Below, one piece after another: positions 61,301 through 64,000 of a stretch of DNA of 64,000 nt. The stretch is from Watersipora subatra (lineage: Eukaryota > Bryozoa > Gymnolaemata > Cheilostomatida > Watersiporidae). Position numbers and translations under genes: made by a program. The notes beneath the pieces are model-generated. The model was not told where the DNA came from and ran no database searches. It saw nothing but the letters and a program-made list of their open reading frames with translations. The stretch lies in the NCBI RefSeq assembly GCF_963576615.1, contig NC_088716.1, positions 58,187,681-58,251,680 on the forward strand. The letters run 5' to 3'. The number at the start of each line of letters is the position of its first letter. Position 1 is the first letter of the stretch.

Positions 61301-61788
61301 GACATTAACCAATAGTAATATAGATAACATGAAAATAAATGTGTTACCAAACTATGTAAAACTAAATGCACAACTGAATTAATATTAAATATTAAACTAT
61401 ATTAGTAGAGTAATACTCACAATTAAGGGGTTTTGTCAATTGTGCTGGCAAAGGGGAGAAAAGCTTATACATTGTTTTGATTAAATCTCTGAGTGTAATA
61501 CCTTTTTATTAGACTTCATGAAGCAACAAAGATGTTTGTCAAAGAGACGAAAAGAAACAATTGCATTCACAAAGGGCGTGCAAGAAAATACCTTAGTACT
61601 AGCTGTATTCGATCTATGACCGGCTGTAGGTCAGCAGGCACTGCTTTCCAAGTTTTATCATAGAAGTCTCTAATCTGCTTGATGACAAGGGTTAGGCCGT
61701 CATCATCATCGGAAAAAATAGCCCTCGCTGCCAGTCTGTCCAGGTGTATGGGTTCTGTCAGCCAACTCAAGTTTACCTGTTTCATCAC
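46365..61788 (-). CDS. Coiled-coil protein with C-terminal death-domain-like fold (5' end outside or unfound)
   Basis: Nine exons join in phase to 548 residues and a stop: 61592-61788, 59155-59338, 57640-57834, 54666-54812, 53548-53683, 49700-49898, 48535-48656, 47907-48121 and 46365-46616. The visible N-terminal part (LSWLTEPIHLDRLAARAIF, FYDKTWKAVP) is helical and acidic. The middle is a long coiled coil. Residues about 390-485 fit a death domain: LGLKWVQMYRDLPF, then IRKSLDRWRRFHTRAKASDL and LLPVLRKMGEYDILAALE, matching the GxxW, LxxW and L..L.k.g..d.a..le pattern. A basic Pro/Ser tail follows. I do not recognise the family. The donor after 59155 (GTTGGA) is weak. No exon was found from 61789 to 64000, so the start lies upstream. 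Confidence 0.75.
47216..47453. repeat. Tandem array, 34-bp unit, seven copies
   Basis: The unit contains GAGTCTGATAGAGTGTATAC then TTGTTATGTACACC. GAGTCTGAT starts at 47223, 47257, 47291, 47325, 47359, 47393 and 47427, exactly 34 bp apart. It lies in the last intron of the death-domain-like gene, between exons at 46616 and 47907. Confidence 0.97.
49937..51035. repeat. 1.1-kb satellite, 15-bp unit, about 70 copies
   Basis: The unit is ACTCACACTGATACT, with A/G, C/T and occasional 17-bp (ACTATACTC) variants. Because 15 is a multiple of three, open frames appear on both strands (Ser-Ile-Ser-Val and Leu-Ile-Leu-Thr repeats); these are not genes. On the transcribed (minus) strand each unit reads AGTATCAGTGTGAGT, containing GTGAGT, a 5' splice-site consensus. 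The array begins about 40 bp upstream of the acceptor of exon 49700-49898. Confidence 0.97.
51376..51391 (-). mobile_element. Possible tRNA-derived SINE remnant (A box)
   Basis: The minus strand reads TAGTGGTTAGCTCGCC, A-box-like, with a decayed B box (GGTGGTTTAAAGCTC) at 51347-51361. The element's extent is unknown. Confidence 0.3.
51699..52822. mobile_element. Pogo/Tigger-like non-autonomous DNA transposon, copy 2
   Basis: It is nearly identical to 795-1924 over the full length, same orientation, with the same ends and flanking TA (51697-51698, 52823-52824). Few differences are seen, for example CTCGG versus CTTGG near the left end. It lies in the intron between the exons at 49898 and 53548. 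The shared short ORF is 52004-52207. Confidence 0.85.
52375..52500. mobile_element. 126-bp hairpin MITE nested in the pogo-like element, copy 2
   Basis: Same palindrome, position and CTATTCAT duplication (52367-52374, 52501-52508) as in copy 1. One substitution lies in the right arm (CTAGTCCGTG versus CTAGCCCGTG). Confidence 0.75.
52951..52979 (+). repeat. RTE/SINE-type 3' tail motif
   Basis: CGTGCAACGGCGAGAATTCA followed by GCTAGTATT, after TTTATTATTA. It resembles the minus-strand tail at 17938-17964. It may be the 3' end of a fragment starting near 52840. Confidence 0.45.
53101..53280. repeat. 92-bp direct duplication
   Basis: A segment starting TTCATTTTTTATTAGCTTTA and ending in GATAGTCATAATTAACT occurs twice back to back (from about 53101 and 53193) with almost no differences. 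Confidence 0.95.
53973..54323. mobile_element. hAT (Charlie)-like MITE, copy 2 (inverted relative to copy 1)
   Basis: This 351-bp copy starts CAGTGATTCTTAATCTG and ends AAGAGCCACTG. The flanks CTATAAAG (53965-53972) and TTATAAAG (54324-54331) match at seven of eight bases, the 8-bp duplication of hAT elements. It lies in an intron of the death-domain-like gene. Confidence 0.85.
55078..55696. mobile_element. 619-bp foldback element with about 129-bp inverted arms
   Basis: The left arm 55078-55206 (starting GTTGACTTGCAACAAAATTC) is the near-exact complement of the right arm 55568-55696. A second inverted block follows inside (CCGCCGTAGTTTGGATTCT versus the complement of AGATTCCAATCTACGGCGG). 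The interior has CACGTGA words and no ORF. On both sides lie diverged copies of a unit like ATCTTATTGGATAATTC plus TGTTAATGATAA, so the element appears to have landed in an old tandem repeat. It lies in an intron of the death-domain-like gene. Confidence 0.8.
58712..58997. repeat. Tandem array, 36-bp unit, about eight copies
   Basis: The unit is CAGTGGCTAATGTAGTACTT followed by ACTATTCAGTGATGAA. It lies in an intron about 160 bp from the exon 59155-59338, downstream of that exon in the direction of transcription. Confidence 0.95.
59637..59690. repeat. Short tandem repeat, 8-10-bp unit
   Basis: Five or so copies of GAACAGTC/CGAACAG in an intron. Confidence 0.8.
59990..60022. repeat. Perfect hairpin, 14-bp arms and 5-nt loop
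   Basis: ACCATAGAGTTATC (59990-60003) pairs exactly with 60009-60022 around ATGAA. The word TCCCAAC lies on both sides. Confidence 0.95.
61140..61222 (-). mobile_element. tRNA-derived SINE (remnant)
   Basis: The minus strand has a perfect A box (TGGCTCAGTTGG, 61205-61216) and a B-box-like GGGTTCTAGCC (61162-61172), followed by a T-rich run like a pol III terminator. The acceptor and T stems do not pair, so it is not a functional tRNA. It lies in an intron of the death-domain-like gene's upstream region. Confidence 0.5.
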
Positions 61789-63242
61789 CTACGAGTGAAA
61801 CATACAACATATGCATGAGAATGAAACAATAGTGTTCATCACAAATGTAATGTAAACTTGTATCAGTACGAGATCTCTAAACATAAAGAATCTGCGTTAA
61901 GCTTTTGCTTTATATCACATAAAAAATTCCATATATTATAAAGTGTCAAGTCGGTGCAAGTTCTCAAATTTGATTTGATTAACAAACACCAAATAGCTAG
62001 CCTTAAAATATCGGTTTCTCATTTGCTGTACTTGGAAGAGAAATAGGGTGTATCTTTATTTGATATACACTATTACCTTCTCAGATTCTCAATGTTCTCA
62101 AATGTAATTTAATCTTGTGTCAGTGTTTGGTTTTAAATAAAACTAAAAAATGTGATGAATATCTGTGCTATCCAAACAACTTTCTACATAAGTGTTTCTC
62201 TATGCAGCCCCAAACAGATCAGTTTACAATGGTGTTTATATAATAGTTATCAGGTGCATGCGAGAGGAAGCTCTATAATAATATTCATTTACATCTCTGT
62301 GAGTTATAATGGTAGAAACTTGTACTACTGACATGGAGAAATCAATAACTTAATTTAACAAATATTTCCTGATGAGTGAGTTAACTTCTTAGCAACAGCG
62401 CTGACTGTACTCCAGTCAACGCTGTTGCTAAGAAGCAACAGTCAGTCTGGCTTGTATGACATGCCTAGAGAAACTAAATAATACATAATGATAAATATAG
62501 AGAGCAAACAAGTGGTGCAAATAGACTGTAATACTCCGAACTCATTTTAGAAATTTTAGAAATTCACTAATTATTAATATGTACAGTAAATATATAGAAT
62601 TTTGATGTTTTTACCAGGAGGTGTATGAATTATATATTTAATAAGGGTTTCTAAACCGCTCTATAAAACATTTTCACTTTATGATTGCAACACTGGAACG
62701 AATTAAAATTGTATGGCGAGGGTCCACCAGACATATATATTTTGAATTGACAATTGCTATGATGCGGTTAATGCATAAGGTGTCATGCATGATGCTGAAC
62801 GCACTGCATCATAATAGAAGCATCAACGTGTAAGGACCTTAAGTTCAGCAAGTAGTAGTAGTATATCAACATATAGGAGAAGTTTGGCTCAGCAGGCGGG
62901 TGGTAAGAATGTATCAACACTGAAAAAGACCTTAAGTTTATCAGCATTCAGCAGGTCGTAAGTTCAGCAAATGTCAAACTCTAAAAGCTCTAAAATGTTC
63001 CACACGGCCTGATTTGCTTTAGTCAGCATTGACTGGTGAAATAAAGTAAAGATCAGAAGATATGCTGACCCGCCACTTTATAACGATGAGGTATAATACA
63101 ACCAGGTTAAACATACATACACTGTACATGTACTGGTAGGAGTTTAAAGTGAGTGCGCACTGTACTGTTAATAACAATTGAAACATCAAAGCTGAATTGG
63201 AGGTTTGTAAGATGAAAACTAAGTGATATTGTTGTTTTAACC
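61789..63242. other. Upstream of the first visible death-domain-like exon, no gene recognised
   Basis: This probably belongs to an intron of that gene. AT-rich sequence with short unsupported ORFs. One donor-like site near 62076 (GAGAAG/GTAATA) has no open acceptor-bounded exon before it. A 23-bp-arm hairpin lies at 62385-62435. Confidence 0.4.
62385..62435. repeat. Near-perfect hairpin, 23-bp arms and 5-nt loop
   Basis: The left arm starts CTTCTTAGCAACAGCG (62385-62407); the right arm (62413-62435) matches 22 of 23 bases around TACTC. A direct copy of AGCAACAGTCAG follows the right arm. Confidence 0.95.
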
Positions 63243-63658
63243 CAAAAATACAGTAGTAACTAGTACCACAAATACAGTAGTAACTAGTACCACAAATACA
63301 GCAGTAACTAGTACCACAAATACAGTAGTAACTAGTACCACAAATACAGTAGTAACTAGTACCACAAATATAGTAGTAACTAGTATCACAAGTGCAGCAG
63401 TAACTAGTACCACAAATACAGTAGTAACTAGTACCACAAATACCGTAGCAACTAGTACCACAAATACAGTAGTAACTAGTACCAAAAATACAGTAGTAAC
63501 TAGTACCACAAATATAGTAGTAACTAGTATCACAAATACAGCAGTAACTAGTACCACAAATACAGTAGTAACTAGTATCACAAATACAGCAGTAACTAGT
63601 ACCACAAATACAGTAGTAACTAGTACCACAAATACAGTAGTAACTAGTACCACAAATA
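63243..63658. repeat. Tandem array, 24-bp unit, about 17 copies
   Basis: The unit is AATACAGTAGTAACTAGTAC plus CACA. As 24 is a multiple of three, the minus strand stays open (Val-Leu-Val-Thr-Thr-Val-Phe-Val); it is not a gene. Copies with ATATAGTAG/AGTATCACA recur together, showing multi-unit duplication. Confidence 0.97.
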
Positions 63659-64000
63659 AAAATAATGGCATGCTTCTATCATGTAGTGACAATGCTTGGT
63701 AGTGTTCTCTAGTAGAGAAACACACCACCACGACTAGGTTTTTTTATAAGCTACCTTGGGTGGTCCTAAAACTTATCAAGGGCTTCTTCTGGAACTGTCA
63801 GATTAACCTGAAGGGATACATTTTTGCAACACGTCCAGTCTGACAGAACCAGGTAGCCATTTCACTTGTCCAATGTGCTAAGGACAGAGGTGGATGTTTA
63901 ACATGCCCACATTGTCAGTGTGGTACACGGGCCTCCAAGTTAAGGCCCAGATCCAAAAGACCCAGCAATTTAGGATTGAAAGCTTGCTGAGAGCTTTTTG
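63659..64000. other. Right-edge sequence, unexplained
   Basis: The last 250 bp are less AT-rich than the rest and have short open stretches on both strands, for example a minus-strand peptide ending VNLTVPEEALDKF before a stop and a plus-strand CPHCQCGTRAS. I cannot link them to splice sites with confidence; they may be the edge of a transposon or of another gene outside the window. Confidence 0.25.

Noticed and set aside
46365..61788. Assignment of the death-domain-like gene to a named coiled-coil family such as AXDND1 or a tektin
   Set aside because: I could not match any stretch convincingly from memory, so I left it unnamed.
63237..63731. 164-codon minus-strand ORF of Val-Leu-Val-Thr-Thr-Val-Phe repeats, hydrophobic like a membrane protein
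   Set aside because: It is the translation of a 24-bp tandem array with no splice or family support.

Overview
The window is nuclear DNA from an animal. It is AT-rich, its protein-coding genes are split into many small exons with GT-AG introns, and long stretches hold only transposon remnants and minisatellites. The gene set (a 22-exon CEP104, a 4-exon YJU2B/CCDC130, two SUEL-type lectin-like membrane proteins and a CR1/L2-like LINE with a PHD-type ORF1) suggests an invertebrate, probably a lophotrochozoan. The species cannot be settled from the sequence alone. All gene models were built by hand from splice sites, reading phase and remembered family similarity; no search was run.

Layout. 1-4.3 kb: a possible lone exon (353-443), then a pogo/Tigger-like non-autonomous element (795-1924) with a second hairpin element nested in it. 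4.3-8.1 kb: a LINE with long open ORF1 and ORF2. 8.1-12.7 kb: no gene recognised, but a 26-bp array and an orphan histone-type 3' stem-loop. 12.7-15.9 kb (+): YJU2B. 16.2-16.6 kb: a hAT-like MITE between two convergent gene ends. 16.7-20.2 kb (-): two tandem single-pass membrane proteins with a SUEL-like domain. 23.0-41.2 kb (-): complete CEP104, 22 exons and 881 codons before the stop. Its introns carry a 1-kb 32-bp minisatellite, a MITE, a foldback element and several smaller arrays. 41.2-46.4 kb: intergenic. 46.4-61.8 kb (-): the last nine exons of an unrecognised coiled-coil protein ending in a death-domain-like fold. Its introns hold a 1.1-kb 15-bp satellite, second copies of the pogo-like and hAT-like elements, and a 0.6-kb foldback element. 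61.8-64 kb: a 24-bp array and unexplained sequence.

Function. CEP104 is a cilium-tip and centriole protein (jelly-roll, coiled coil, TOG and zinc-finger modules). YJU2B belongs to the YJU2/CWC16 splicing-associated family. The lectin-like pair looks like a recent tandem duplication of cell-surface proteins. No operon or pathway links the genes. The most unusual features are a satellite unit that repeats a 5' splice-site-like sequence about 70 times just before an exon, a nested MITE with intact 8-bp target duplications, and a cluster of short perfect hairpins with 1-5 nt loops that look like template-switch products.
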